A stretch of 64,000 bases of DNA from Hoeflea_A sp963921345 (GTDB lineage Bacteria > Pseudomonadota > Alphaproteobacteria > Rhizobiales > Rhizobiaceae), in NCBI GenBank assembly GCA_963921345.3, contig CAWUFE020000007.1, positions 1,984,001-2,048,000 of the forward strand, in the 5' to 3' direction. The notes beneath the pieces are model-generated. The model saw only the letters and a list, made by a program, of their open reading frames with translations. It searched no databases and was not told the DNA's origin. The position numbers were made by a program, and so were the translations under genes. Below are positions 24,103-33,101 of this stretch, piece by piece; the first letter of the stretch is position 1; the number at the start of each line of letters is the position of its first letter.

Positions 24103-25119
24103 AAAGGACGGAACAAGGCGCGCATCATCGATATCGCGCTGCAGGCCGGCGTGAGCACGGCGACGGTCGATCGCGTGCTCAACAACCGACCCGGCGTTCG
24201 GCAGAAAACCATCGACAAGGTCCAGGCCGCCATTCAGTCGCTCGACCGGGCCGAACAGCGGCCGAGAATCGTTCCGACGCTCGACACCGACATCGTCATC
24301 GACGCGGTAATTGCAGGGGGTGCCGGGTTCCCGAACGAAATCCTGGCCGCCGAACTCCATCGGATTGCCCGCGAGCGCGGCACGACACTGCGCTTCGCCT
24401 ATCCGCGTCGCCTGAACCCGTTCGCGCTGGCGGATGCCCTGGAGCAATCACGCAAACGCATCAGTTCCGGCATCATCGTCCAGGCTCTGGACCATCCCCT
24501 TGTGCGCGAGAAGGTCGCCGAAATCGCCGCAGAGGGCATTCCGGTCGTTGCCATCATGACCAGCCTGCCCGGATCTCCGACGATCGGCTATGTCGGGCTC
24601 GACAATCGAGCCGCCGGCCGCACGGCCGGTTATCTGATGGGCCGGCTGATACAGCAGCCCGGCGATGTCGGCATTTTTCTCGCCGGCAATGCCTACCGCA
24701 GCCACGAAGAACGGGAAATCGGCTTCAACACCGTGGTGCGCGAAGAGTTCTCGCACCTCAATCTCCTCTCACCCTGCCGCGGCCTGGACGATCCGGAAAA
24801 GAACTACCGGATGGCTTCGGAGCTGCTCGAATCGAACGCGGACCTGGTCGGCATCTACAGCATGGGCGGTGGCAATCGCGGTATTGAGAAAGCAATCATC
24901 GAAAGCGGCCGACAGGACGCGATCACCTACATCGCCTTCAATCTGACGCCGCTGACGCGCCAGGCGCTGATCAACGGCGTTATCGATGCAGTTGTCCATC
25001 AGGATCTCGCCCGTGCCGCCGAACTGGCGATCGGTAACCTGATCAATCATCACACGGCGCGGCCGCTGTCATTCCCCCAGGTCCCGGTCGAGATCATCAT
25101 GCGGGAGAATATCCGCTGA
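24094..25119 (+). CDS. LacI-family transcriptional regulator
   Basis: A 341-aa repressor with an N-terminal helix-turn-helix, 'ARIIDIALQAGVSTATVDRVLNNRPGVRQKTIDKV' (residues about 8-42), including the LacI hinge-helix region. A periplasmic-binding-protein-like effector domain follows ('GYVGLDNRAAGRTAGYLMGRLI', 'GIYSMGGGNRGIEKAI'), resembling the sugar-binding RbsB-like subgroup. The start at 24094 has GAGGT at proper spacing and lets the protein begin shortly before the HTH. A longer reading from 24046 has no support. It is divergent from the ten-gene catabolic operon and convergent (16 nt) with mtlK, so it most likely controls the former and the liv operon. Confidence 0.9.
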   Translation: MHQKGRNKARIIDIALQAGVSTATVDRVLNNRPGVRQKTIDKVQAAIQSLDRAEQRPRIVPTLDTDIVIDAVIAGGAGFPNEILAAELHRIARERGTTLRFAYPRRLNPFALADALEQSRKRISSGIIVQALDHPLVREKVAEIAAEGIPVVAIMTSLPGSPTIGYVGLDNRAAGRTAGYLMGRLIQQPGDVGIFLAGNAYRSHEEREIGFNTVVREEFSHLNLLSPCRGLDDPEKNYRMASELLESNADLVGIYSMGGGNRGIEKAIIESGRQDAITYIAFNLTPLTRQALINGVIDAVVHQDLARAAELAIGNLINHHTARPLSFPQVPVEIIMRENIR

Positions 25120-25134
25120 AAGCTCTGCCGATCC

Positions 25135-26601
25135 TTACGCCGCCAAATACTGCTTGATAACGCTCTCCGTCCCCTCCTTCCAGATTGCCTGGACGTTTGC
25201 GGCAAAGGCCTCGCGGAAGCGCAGATCGTCGCCGACCACCGAATAGGCCTTACGGAAGCGCAGAAATGCCAGCGGATCGTCCTTGGCCTGTTGCGCCAGC
25301 GCCTGCAGTTCGCCAGCGGCTTCGTCGGGGATGTCGTAGGTGTTCCCTGCTTCATCAACGCCGTAACAATAGCGACACCAAAACGCACTGATCAGAGCAA
25401 TTCCATCGACGGGCATGTTGCGATTCAGCAGGGCGGCAATGGTCGGTTCGACGAATTTGGGCTGCCGGTTGGAACCGTCGAGGCACAGCCGCCAGACGGT
25501 ATCGCCGACATTCGGATTTGAAAGCCGATCGAAGATCTGTTGCAGATAGGCTTCCAGATCGGTTCCTGGGACCGGCGGTACAGTGGGCAGGATCGATGTC
25601 CGCTCGAGCTTTTCCAGGAAACCCCGGATCAGCGGATTTTCCATGGCCCGGTCAACCAGCTCGATCCCCAACACGCCGGCCGGGTAACCGACGGCGGCGT
25701 GGCCGCCGTTAAGGATGCGGATCTTCATGGTCTCGAACGGCTCGACATCGGTTACGAATTGGACACCGACCTCTTCAAGCCGCGGGCGCCCGGCACAGAA
25801 ATCGTCCTCGACCACCCACTGGATGAAGTCCTCGCAGAACACAGGAGCCACATCGTCGAACCCGAACATTTCGCGAAAGCGGGTCCGTTCGGCCGGTCCC
25901 GTTGCCGGCGTTATCCGGTCGACCATCGAACTCGGGAACGCAACGTTGTTGTCGATCCAGTCCGCCAGGCCCGGATCGGATTGCGCTGCCAGCCCGACCA
26001 CCGCTTCCCGCGCAACCCGCCCGTTGTGCCTGACATTGTCGCAGGACAGCACCGTGAAGGGCGCTATACCGGCTTGGCGACGCCGTTTCAGGCCTGCAGC
26101 CAGCAGCCCGAACACCGTTGCCGGTTCCGACAGGTGGCGCGCGTCATGGCGGATCGCCGGATCGTCCGGGTCGAACGCGCCGCTTGCCGGCGAAATGAAA
26201 TATCCCCCTTCCGTCACCGTCAGGGTGACCAGGCGGATGTGCGGGTCCGCCAACGCGGCGATGGTCGCCGCCTTGTCCAGTGGATCGGCAAATCCGATCA
26301 TCGCGCCAGTCACCGTTGCCATCGCGCCATCGGCAGCTTGCTCGACAACGGTGCTCAAGAGATCCTGACGCAACAAGCGGGTGCGCATCTCCGCGTCGGT
26401 CGGCATCACGCCGGCACCGACGATCGCCCAATCGTGATCGAGCCCGGTGTTGAACAGCGCATCCAGATAGCGGGTCTGGTGTGCTCGGTGAAAATTCCCG
26501 ACACCGAAATGCACGATTCCCGGGCTCAACTCGGCGCGACCGTAATTCGGCCGCGAGGCGGATTCCGGAAGACGATCCAGCGTGTCGAGCGCGAGCTTCA
26601 T
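25135..26601 (-). CDS. mtlK: Mannitol/D-arabitol 2-dehydrogenase (polyol long-chain dehydrogenase)
   Basis: A 488-aa member of the long-chain mannitol dehydrogenase family. Features: the NAD-binding region 'GIVHFGVGNFHRAHQTRYLD' (29-48), 'VTLTVTEGGYF', and the catalytic KxxxxNxxH motif (K293, N298, H301 in KIRILNGGH). Such enzymes oxidise D-mannitol to D-fructose, and relatives (DalD) oxidise D-arabitol to D-xylulose. The xylulokinase gene next door, overlapping by 4 nt, makes D-arabitol oxidation at least as likely as mannitol oxidation. It is the last gene of the polyol operon. Confidence 0.9.
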   Translation of the reverse strand: MKLALDTLDRLPESASRPNYGRAELSPGIVHFGVGNFHRAHQTRYLDALFNTGLDHDWAIVGAGVMPTDAEMRTRLLRQDLLSTVVEQAADGAMATVTGAMIGFADPLDKAATIAALADPHIRLVTLTVTEGGYFISPASGAFDPDDPAIRHDARHLSEPATVFGLLAAGLKRRRQAGIAPFTVLSCDNVRHNGRVAREAVVGLAAQSDPGLADWIDNNVAFPSSMVDRITPATGPAERTRFREMFGFDDVAPVFCEDFIQWVVEDDFCAGRPRLEEVGVQFVTDVEPFETMKIRILNGGHAAVGYPAGVLGIELVDRAMENPLIRGFLEKLERTSILPTVPPVPGTDLEAYLQQIFDRLSNPNVGDTVWRLCLDGSNRQPKFVEPTIAALLNRNMPVDGIALISAFWCRYCYGVDEAGNTYDIPDEAAGELQALAQQAKDDPLAFLRFRKAYSVVGDDLRFREAFAANVQAIWKEGTESVIKQYLAA

Positions 26602-28058
26602 TTGCTCGTATCCCGCAGGTTTCGGACTGCGGGATAGGCCTTCCTGAAGGATTCACGCAGCGGAGCGTAGCGCTCCTGAAGGTCGGGGTCCGGCTGAATT
26701 TCGCGCTGTGCGTTCGGCTGGCTGAAAACGCGAGCGGAGGCATCGCCTGTGGCACAGGCCATGGCGAGTTTGGCTGCTCCGAATGCAGCCCCCAGGTCTC
26801 CGGACTGCGGTACCAGCAGCCGCATGCCCGTCTGGCTGGCGATGATCTGCAACCACTGGTCGGACCGCGCCCCGCCGCCGACTGCATAGGCGGTCTCGAC
26901 ACTCGTCCCGGCAACCGCAAGCGCGCTGGCGCAGTCAGCAAATGCAAAGCCGACGCCTTCCATGACGGCCTGGGCGAGGTCGGCGGCGTCGGATGCGCGG
27001 CTGAGGTGCAGAAACGCACCCGCCGGCGTCGGATCGTCGTGCGGTGTGCGCTCACCGGAAAGATAAGGAAGAAAGCCCACCGGCGACGGCCGCTCGATCG
27101 TTTCCGGCAACAGCGCCGACAATTCCGGTGCGGTTTTGCCGGTGATCCCCGCCAGCCAGTTCAGACTGTCGACGGCGGACAGGATCACGCCCATCTGGTG
27201 CCAGGTGTCCGGAACCGCGTGGCAGAAGGCGTGGACCGCCTCGTCGGTGTTCGGCGCGAACCGCTCGGTCGCGGCAAACAGCACGCCGGACGTCCCGAGG
27301 CTCAAGAAACCGGTCCCGGCGCTGAGAATGCCCATGCCACAGGCGGTCGCCGCATTGTCACCGCCACCGCCGGCCACCGGAACCCGCGCAAGCCCCCAAC
27401 GATCCGCCAGTTCGCCGCGCAAATGTCCGGAAACCTCCGTTCCCTCGATCAGCGCCGGCATGTGGTCCAACGACAGGCCGGTCGCTTCCAGCAGTTCCGT
27501 CGACCAGGTACGGCCGCCGACATCGAGCCACAGCGTTCCCGCCGCATCCGACATTTCAGCCACGTAGTCGCCGGTCAGCCACAGCCGGACATAGTCCTTC
27601 GGCAGCAGCACCTTGGCCGTGGCCGCGAATATTTCGGGCTCATGTTGAGCAACCCATTGCAGCTTGGGCGCGGTGAAACCGGCCATGACGATGTTGCCGC
27701 CGGCGCCGCGAAAATCGGCTTTTTCCTCGAGCTCGCGGCACTGGACAGCAGATCGGCCGTCGTTCCACAAAATGCAGGGACGCAATGGTTTCCCATTCGT
27801 ATCGAGCAGCACGGCCCCGTGCATCTGCCCGGAAAGGCCGATAGCCTGAAGTCGCTTCATGGCCTCGGGGTTTGCCCGCGCCAGATCCCCGATCGCCGCC
27901 TCGCTGGCGGCAATCCAGGCATCGGGATCCTGCTCGGACCAACCCGGCTGCGGTCGCGAAACTTCGAGCGGCTCCTCTGCACTGCCGACGACCTCGAAAG
28001 CGTCGTCCATCAACAACGCCTTGACCCCGGACGTTCCTATGTCCAGTCCCAGATACAT
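26598..28058 (-). CDS. xylB: Xylulokinase
   Basis: A 486-aa FGGY-family kinase phosphorylating D-xylulose to xylulose 5-phosphate. N-terminal phosphate-binding 'YLGLDIGTSGVKALLMD', the xylulokinase signature SGQMHG (about 75-80), the catalytic Asp in 'GGGGDNAATACGMG', 'FLSLGTSGVLFAA', and the C-terminal 'VGGGARSDQWLQIIASQTG'. It takes the ketose made from xylitol or arabitol by the adjacent dehydrogenases into the pentose phosphate pathway. Its stop overlaps the mtlK start. Confidence 0.93.
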   Translation of the reverse strand: MYLGLDIGTSGVKALLMDDAFEVVGSAEEPLEVSRPQPGWSEQDPDAWIAASEAAIGDLARANPEAMKRLQAIGLSGQMHGAVLLDTNGKPLRPCILWNDGRSAVQCRELEEKADFRGAGGNIVMAGFTAPKLQWVAQHEPEIFAATAKVLLPKDYVRLWLTGDYVAEMSDAAGTLWLDVGGRTWSTELLEATGLSLDHMPALIEGTEVSGHLRGELADRWGLARVPVAGGGGDNAATACGMGILSAGTGFLSLGTSGVLFAATERFAPNTDEAVHAFCHAVPDTWHQMGVILSAVDSLNWLAGITGKTAPELSALLPETIERPSPVGFLPYLSGERTPHDDPTPAGAFLHLSRASDAADLAQAVMEGVGFAFADCASALAVAGTSVETAYAVGGGARSDQWLQIIASQTGMRLLVPQSGDLGAAFGAAKLAMACATGDASARVFSQPNAQREIQPDPDLQERYAPLRESFRKAYPAVRNLRDTSK

Positions 28059-28101
28059 TCCGCACCTCCCCGTTCGATGGCCTGTGACTGCGGTACCATG
28101 A

Positions 28102-29154
28102 TTAGGTCTCCGAGGGCATGCGGATCTGGATCTTCACATCGGTCGCCCGCTCCTCCACTGCCCTGTCGAAAGCTGCGATGCTGTCGTCAAAGGCAAACGT
28201 GCCCGTAATCAGCGGCTTCAGATCGACTTTGCCGGAAGCGATCAGATTGATGGCACGCTGATAGATGTTGGCGTAACGGAAGACCGTCTCGATACGCGCC
28301 TCCTTTGCCTGCAGCCCGACGATATCGAAAGCGACCGTATCGACCGGCATCCCGACCAGAACCACTGCTCCGCCAGGACAAACGACGTTGGGCAGATCGA
28401 GGACGGCGGCCTGCGCGCCGCTTGCCTCGAACACGACGTCGGCACCCCAGCCGGAAGTGGCGCTCGCCACATGGTCCGCCAGGGAGCGCTCCGCGATGTT
28501 GACGGTTTCGATCCCCTCGTATGCGCCGATGATGTCGAGTTTCGGCTGCGCCAGGTCGGATACGATGACCCGCGCGCAGCCACCGGCCAGGGCTGCCAGC
28601 GCGTTCATCATGCCGATCGGACCGGCGCCCATGACGACAGCGATGTCGCCTGGCTTGATGCGCGCCTTGAGTGCTGCCTGCATGCCGATAGCGAACGGTT
28701 CGACCATGGCGCCCTCGGCGAAACTGACATTGTCCGGGAGGCGGAAAGTGAAAGCGGCCGGATGAACCACTTCCGGTGTCAGGCAACCGTGCACCGGCGG
28801 TGTTGCCCAAAACCGCACCGCGGGGTCGACATTGTAGATGCCATGGCGCGACGCGCGCGAATTCGGATCCGGAATTCCCGGCTCCATGCAAACCCGATCG
28901 CCGACTCTGAAGTCTTCCACGGCGGAGCCGACTTCCACGACGGTGCCTGCGGATTCGTGACCGAGCACCATGGGCCTTTCGACAACGAACGGACCGATCT
29001 TGCCGTGAACATAGTAATGCACGTCCGACCCGCAAACGCCCACCGTATGGGTCCGGATGCGGACATCCTCGGGTCCGAGATCCGTCGGCAGGGCGATATC
29101 GCGCAAGGCGAGTTTTCCCTTTTCTTCCAGCACCAACGCCTTCATTTTCTGCAC
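28102..29154 (-). CDS. Xylitol/sorbitol-type zinc-dependent dehydrogenase
   Basis: A 350-aa medium-chain dehydrogenase of the sorbitol/xylitol group. Catalytic zinc ligands lie in 'GVCGSDVHYYVHG' and 'LGHESAGTVVEVG'; the Rossmann motif is 'VVMGAGPIGMMNALAA'. The structural-zinc lobe has no CxxCxxC cluster (it reads EPGIPDPNSRASRHGIYNVDP), as in sorbitol dehydrogenases that lack the second zinc. The product with xylitol would be D-xylulose, the substrate of the adjacent XylB. An ATG at 29145 is an alternative start. It abuts the next dehydrogenase gene directly. Confidence 0.88.
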   Translation of the reverse strand: MQKMKALVLEEKGKLALRDIALPTDLGPEDVRIRTHTVGVCGSDVHYYVHGKIGPFVVERPMVLGHESAGTVVEVGSAVEDFRVGDRVCMEPGIPDPNSRASRHGIYNVDPAVRFWATPPVHGCLTPEVVHPAAFTFRLPDNVSFAEGAMVEPFAIGMQAALKARIKPGDIAVVMGAGPIGMMNALAALAGGCARVIVSDLAQPKLDIIGAYEGIETVNIAERSLADHVASATSGWGADVVFEASGAQAAVLDLPNVVCPGGAVVLVGMPVDTVAFDIVGLQAKEARIETVFRYANIYQRAINLIASGKVDLKPLITGTFAFDDSIAAFDRAVEERATDVKIQIRMPSET

Positions 29155-30237
29155 CTATGGCTGCAACGTGACTTTGAGCGACGACGATCCGTCGAGGGTC
29201 AACGCGATGCCCTCATGGTAGGATTCCAGCGGCAGCGTATGGCTGAGAATATCTTCCAGCGGCAGCAAGCCCTGCTCGATCATCCGGATCGCGGTCGGAT
29301 AGGTATAGGGGCTGCAATGCGCCCCGTGGATGTTGAGTTCCTTGGAATCGCCGATGATGGTCCAGTCGACCGTCACCGGCTCGCGGAACACGCTGAATTC
29401 GACAAAGGTGCCGAGCTTGCGGATCATCAAAAGCCCCTGCTCGACCGATTTCGGCGCGCCGGTGGCTTCGATATAGACATCGCAGCCGTAGCCTTCCGTC
29501 AGTCCACGGATTTCACCGACGACGTCGGTCTCGGCCGGATTGAAAACCATGTCGGCACCGCATTTACGCGCGATGTCGAGACGGTCCTGCTTGAGGTCCA
29601 AGGCGATCAGCAGCGCCGGGTTCTTCAGCCGCGCCGCCGCGACCATGCCGAGCCCGAGTGCCCCGCAGCCGGAGACGACGACCACGTCATTGAGCCCGAT
29701 TTCGCCGCGATTGACGGCATGCACGGAACAGGCCAGCGGCTCGACGAACACGCCGTGTTCCGGCCGAACGCCGTCCGGCAGGCGATAGTTGATCGCCTTG
29801 GCCGGAAACTTCATGTAGTCGGCCCAGGCGCCTTGGCTGTTCTGGTGGAAGCCGTATATGTCGTGCGGCATGCACATCCAGTAGTCGCCGGAACGGCAGT
29901 AGCGGCATTCGCCGCAGGGCACGACCTGCTCCGACACGGCGCGATCGCCGACGGCCAGGCCGTATTTCTCGCCGGCCCCCTCGCCCAGCGCGACGACTTC
30001 GCCGACGAATTCATGCCCCGGAACAACGGGCGGCTCACAATAGGCCTTGCGATTGGCGTCGCCCCAGAACATCGGCGCTCCGGCAAAACACTTGGCATCA
30101 CCGGCGCAGACGCCGGTCGACAGGGTGCGCACCAGCACCTCGCCCGGCTGCACCTGCGGAACCGGCAGTTCCTCCATGCGGTAGTCCTCGGGGCCGTGGC
30201 AGACCACCGCGCGCATGGTTTTCGGGATCTCGTTCAT
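29155..30237 (-). CDS. Erythritol/L-threitol dehydrogenase-like zinc alcohol dehydrogenase
   Basis: A 360-aa medium-chain dehydrogenase. Catalytic zinc region 'GVCAGDAKCFAGAPMFWGD' and 'PGHEFVGEVV', intact structural zinc cluster CGECRYCRSGDYWMC (about 106-120), and Rossmann motif 'VVVSGCGALGLGMVAAARL'. The N-terminal 'CAGDAKCFAGAPMFWG' pattern is what I associate with erythritol/L-threitol dehydrogenases; that is recognition from memory and not proof of substrate. The start at 30237 is 15 nt after the SDR stop. The longer reading frame extends through the SDR gene in another frame. Confidence 0.8.
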   Translation of the reverse strand: MNEIPKTMRAVVCHGPEDYRMEELPVPQVQPGEVLVRTLSTGVCAGDAKCFAGAPMFWGDANRKAYCEPPVVPGHEFVGEVVALGEGAGEKYGLAVGDRAVSEQVVPCGECRYCRSGDYWMCMPHDIYGFHQNSQGAWADYMKFPAKAINYRLPDGVRPEHGVFVEPLACSVHAVNRGEIGLNDVVVVSGCGALGLGMVAAARLKNPALLIALDLKQDRLDIARKCGADMVFNPAETDVVGEIRGLTEGYGCDVYIEATGAPKSVEQGLLMIRKLGTFVEFSVFREPVTVDWTIIGDSKELNIHGAHCSPYTYPTAIRMIEQGLLPLEDILSHTLPLESYHEGIALTLDGSSSLKVTLQP

Positions 30238-30251
30238 CCGTGTCTCCTCGC

Positions 30252-31031
30252 CTACCAGAGTGTGTATCCGCCATCGGCCACAACGACCGATCCGGTCATG
30301 TAGCTGGACGCATCGCTGGCCAGGAAAAGGGCGATCGACCCGACCTCCTCCGGCTGCCCGACCCGGCCCATCGGCGTCAGCGACAGCCATTTGGCGGCCA
30401 TCTCGGGGTCGTCCTCCATGCCGTAGGCGGTCATCGGGGTTTCGATATAGCCGGGCGCAATGGCGTTGACCCGCACACCGGTCGGCGCCCATTCCGCCGC
30501 CAGACTCCTGATCAGCTGGTGAACGGCGGCCTTCGACGCGTTGTAGTAGCTCTGGTTCTGCGGCGTGTTGACGATCAGCGCCGAAATGGAGCCGATGGCA
30601 ACGATGCTGCCGCTGCCGCGCTCCAGCATCTTTGCGCCAAAGGCGCGGCAGCACCAGTAGACGCCATTGACGTTGACGTTCATGACGTCGAGGAAGTGCT
30701 CGTCCGGTACCGCGCGCCCGGCGACCCCGGAGCGGGCGATGCCGGCATTGGCAATCAGGATGTCCAGCGCATCGAGTTCCCGCGCGAGGGCCGTCACCGC
30801 GTCGCTGTCGGTCACGTCCAGCAGCCGATAGTCGGCCGAAAGACCTCTTTCGGCGAAATCCGCCTTTGCCGCTGCCAGCGTATCCTGCGACCGCGCGGTG
30901 AGGATCACATGCGCACCGGCTTCCGCCAGGGCCTCGGCGCAGGCCAGGCCGATGCCCTGCGACCCGCCCGTTACCAGCGCCGTTTTGCCGGAGAGGTCAA
31001 ACCGCTTCAGATAGGAATGCGCCATTGCCAC
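30252..31031 (-). CDS. SDR-family polyol dehydrogenase
   Basis: A 259-aa classical SDR. Cofactor motif TGGSQGIG (21-28), 'IANAGIARSG', active-site Ser148/150, Tyr163 and Lys167 (YYNASKAAV), and C-terminal 'GQPEEVGSIALFLASDASSYMTGSVVVADGG'. Its position between the transporter ATPase and two zinc polyol dehydrogenases suggests a third sugar-alcohol dehydrogenase (threitol, arabitol or sorbitol type). It overlaps the ATPase gene by 35 nt. A second ATG two codons in (31025) is equally possible. Confidence 0.88.
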   Translation of the reverse strand: MAMAHSYLKRFDLSGKTALVTGGSQGIGLACAEALAEAGAHVILTARSQDTLAAAKADFAERGLSADYRLLDVTDSDAVTALARELDALDILIANAGIARSGVAGRAVPDEHFLDVMNVNVNGVYWCCRAFGAKMLERGSGSIVAIGSISALIVNTPQNQSYYNASKAAVHQLIRSLAAEWAPTGVRVNAIAPGYIETPMTAYGMEDDPEMAAKWLSLTPMGRVGQPEEVGSIALFLASDASSYMTGSVVVADGGYTLW

Positions 31032-32067
31032 GAACCCTTTTGCCTGAGGAAGTGTCGAAGAAGAGTGTCTGATTGTCCTTGACGTCGAAACTGATCGGCG
31101 CGCCGATGTCAGGACGGAATTTCTTGTCGGCGCGGATCATCGCGCGCGACGTGCCGACTTCAACGACGAGATAGGTGGCGTCGCCGGTCGGCTCGACTTC
31201 GTAGACCGAGCCGCGAAAGGCACCGCCTTCGGCGATGACGACGTCTTCCGGCCGGAAACCGACGGTCAGGCTGCCCTCAGTCGGCGCACCCTGCACCAGG
31301 ACATCCTGTGCCGTGAACGTGCCGTCCCGGGCCATGCCCTCGACAAAATTCATCGGCGGCGAGCCGATGAATCCTGCGACGAACAGGTTGTCCGGATCGT
31401 CGTAGATGTCGTCGGGCGTCCCGACCTGCTTGATCTCGCCTTCGCTTAGCAGCACCACCCGGTCGGCCAGCGTCATCGCCTCGATCTGGTCGTGGGTGAC
31501 ATAGATCATGGTCACACCGAGACTGCGCTGCAGGTGCTTGATTTCGGCCCGCATGGCCACCCGCAGCTTGGCGTCGAGATTGGACAGCGGCTCGTCGAGA
31601 AGGAACACTTCCGGATCGCGCACCAGCGCCCGGGCCAGCGCCACCCTTTGTCGCTGCCCACCTGAAAGATCGCGGGGGTAGCGGTCGAGAAAGCCGGTGA
31701 GGTCGACCTTGCCGGCGGCTTCCTCAACCTTCGCTTTTTTCTTTGCCTTGTCCCAACGCGCCACCTTGAGCGGGTAGCCGATATTCTCGGCCACCGTCAT
31801 GTGCGGATAGAGCGCGTAGTTCTGGAACACCATCGCCACATTGCGCTCACGCGGATGGACGGTCGTGACGTCACGCTCACCCATCAGAACACGGCCGTCG
31901 GAGACGGCTTCGAGCCCGGCGATGATGCGCATGGTCGTGGATTTGCCGCAGCCCGACGGACCGAGCAGCACCAGGAATTCGCCGTCCGCGATTTCCAGGT
32001 CGAGGGCCTTGAGGACGTGCACGTCGCCCCAGCTCTTGGCCACGGATTGAAGTTTCACGGACGACAT
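30997..32067 (-). CDS. Sugar/polyol ABC transporter ATPase (MalK/UgpC/SmoK type)
   Basis: A 356-aa CUT1-family ATPase. Walker A GPSGCGKST (36-44), signature LSGGQ (134-138), Walker B VFLLDEP (154-160), 'THDQIEAMTLADRV' with the switch His, and a C-terminal TOBE/OB regulatory domain from about residue 240 ('GFIGSPPMNFVEG', 'LTVGFRPEDVV'). It energises the permease pair encoded upstream. The downstream SDR start lies inside its 3' end. Confidence 0.93.
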   Translation of the reverse strand: MSSVKLQSVAKSWGDVHVLKALDLEIADGEFLVLLGPSGCGKSTTMRIIAGLEAVSDGRVLMGERDVTTVHPRERNVAMVFQNYALYPHMTVAENIGYPLKVARWDKAKKKAKVEEAAGKVDLTGFLDRYPRDLSGGQRQRVALARALVRDPEVFLLDEPLSNLDAKLRVAMRAEIKHLQRSLGVTMIYVTHDQIEAMTLADRVVLLSEGEIKQVGTPDDIYDDPDNLFVAGFIGSPPMNFVEGMARDGTFTAQDVLVQGAPTEGSLTVGFRPEDVVIAEGGAFRGSVYEVEPTGDATYLVVEVGTSRAMIRADKKFRPDIGAPISFDVKDNQTLFFDTSSGKRVRGNGAFLSEAV

Positions 32068-32073
32068 TCGGCA

Positions 32074-32253
32074 TTATCCCTTTCGTACGATCCATTGTCC
32101 GAGCAGCAGCGACAGCACCGTCGCCCACCACAACGGCAGTTGCGATTCCAGAAAGCGCATCCAGAAGAGATGGATGGCGATCAGCAGCACGACCGAAATG
32201 AAACAGCGGTCGAAGGCGTTGGTCTTGATGGGCAAAAAGCCGTCTCGTTTCAT
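32074..32253 (-). CDS. Small two-segment membrane protein of the polyol transporter operon (59 aa)
   Basis: A reading frame not usually called because of its size: ATG at 32253, stop TAA at 32074-32076. It begins MKRDGFLPIKTNAFDR, has hydrophobic segments at about residues 17-33 and 38-54, and ends WIVRKG. It sits 4 nt after the malG-like stop (32258) and 6 nt before the ATPase start (32067), with the tight spacing of the rest of the operon. GTAGGACG precedes the start. Several sugar-alcohol ABC operons carry a small membrane protein at this point; its function is unknown. It could be a transporter accessory subunit. Confidence 0.7.
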   Translation of the reverse strand: MKRDGFLPIKTNAFDRCFISVVLLIAIHLFWMRFLESQLPLWWATVLSLLLGQWIVRKG

Positions 32254-32257
32254 CGTC

Positions 32258-33061
32258 CTACCCCTTCACCGCACCGAACGTCAGACCGGCCACGATATGC
32301 CGCTGGACCAGCGCTAGAACGAGCGCCGCCGGCAGCAGCGTCATCATCGCGACGGCCGCCATCTGGCCCCAATTGGTTCCAGTCACCGTGACGAATTCGG
32401 CCAGGCCCGTGGTGATCGTGCGGGCATGCACCGAGGTCAGCGTCGAGGCGAACAGATATTCGTTCCAGGCGAACACCCAGGTGAGGATCGCAGTGACGGC
32501 CAGGCCCGGCCGGGCGAGCGGAAAGATGATGGTAGTCAGCACCTGGAAGGTCGAAGCACCGTCGACATAGGCCGCCTCGTCGAGTTCCTTCGGGATCCCG
32601 TCGACGATCCCCTGCAGCAGCCAGAAGGCGAACGGCAGGTTGAAGACGCAGTAGAGCAGGATCAGGCCGATGCGGGTGTCGAACAGCGAATGATCGCCGA
32701 TGACGAAGACCTTGGTATAGAGCAGGAACAGCGGCAGCAGAAAAACCGCCGGTGGTGCCATGCGGTTGGTCAGCACCCAGAAGAAGATGTTGTCCTTGCC
32801 GATCAGCCGGTAGCGCGACATGGCATAGGCCGCCAGCAGCCCCAGTACGCTGACAAGTATGGCGTTCGAACTCGCCACGATCAGCGAATTGGTCATGTAT
32901 TTCTGGAACGCCGGATTCTCGAAGACGATGCGGTAATTGTCCCAGGTGATGCGATCGAAATCGATCAGGAAGCTGGGCTTGCCGAAGAGGTCGACCCGCC
33001 GCTTCACCGAGACAACGAACATCCAGTAGATCGGCACCAGGGTCAGCAACGTCAGCAGCAC
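32258..33061 (-). CDS. ABC transporter permease, MalG/SmoG type, 5' end removed by IS630 insertion
   Basis: The remaining reading frame encodes 267 aa from a GTG at 33061. It has six membrane segments and the EAA loop 'EAAYVDGASTFQVLTTIIFPLARPG'. The original gene began just across the insertion: joining 33101 to 34178 restores ATGACTAGCTTCTTCAAGTC, that is MTSFFKSRWTTLAIW, in frame with this ORF. The IS separates the first codons and the ribosome-binding region from the gene, so translation now depends on an internal start. A protein starting at GTG 33061 would lose about 15 residues, including part of the first membrane segment. Confidence 0.88.
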   Translation of the reverse strand: MLLTLLTLVPIYWMFVVSVKRRVDLFGKPSFLIDFDRITWDNYRIVFENPAFQKYMTNSLIVASSNAILVSVLGLLAAYAMSRYRLIGKDNIFFWVLTNRMAPPAVFLLPLFLLYTKVFVIGDHSLFDTRIGLILLYCVFNLPFAFWLLQGIVDGIPKELDEAAYVDGASTFQVLTTIIFPLARPGLAVTAILTWVFAWNEYLFASTLTSVHARTITTGLAEFVTVTGTNWGQMAAVAMMTLLPAALVLALVQRHIVAGLTFGAVKG

Positions 33062-33101
33062 CCAAATGGCGAGGGTCGTCCAGCGCGACTTGAAGAAGCT
33101 A

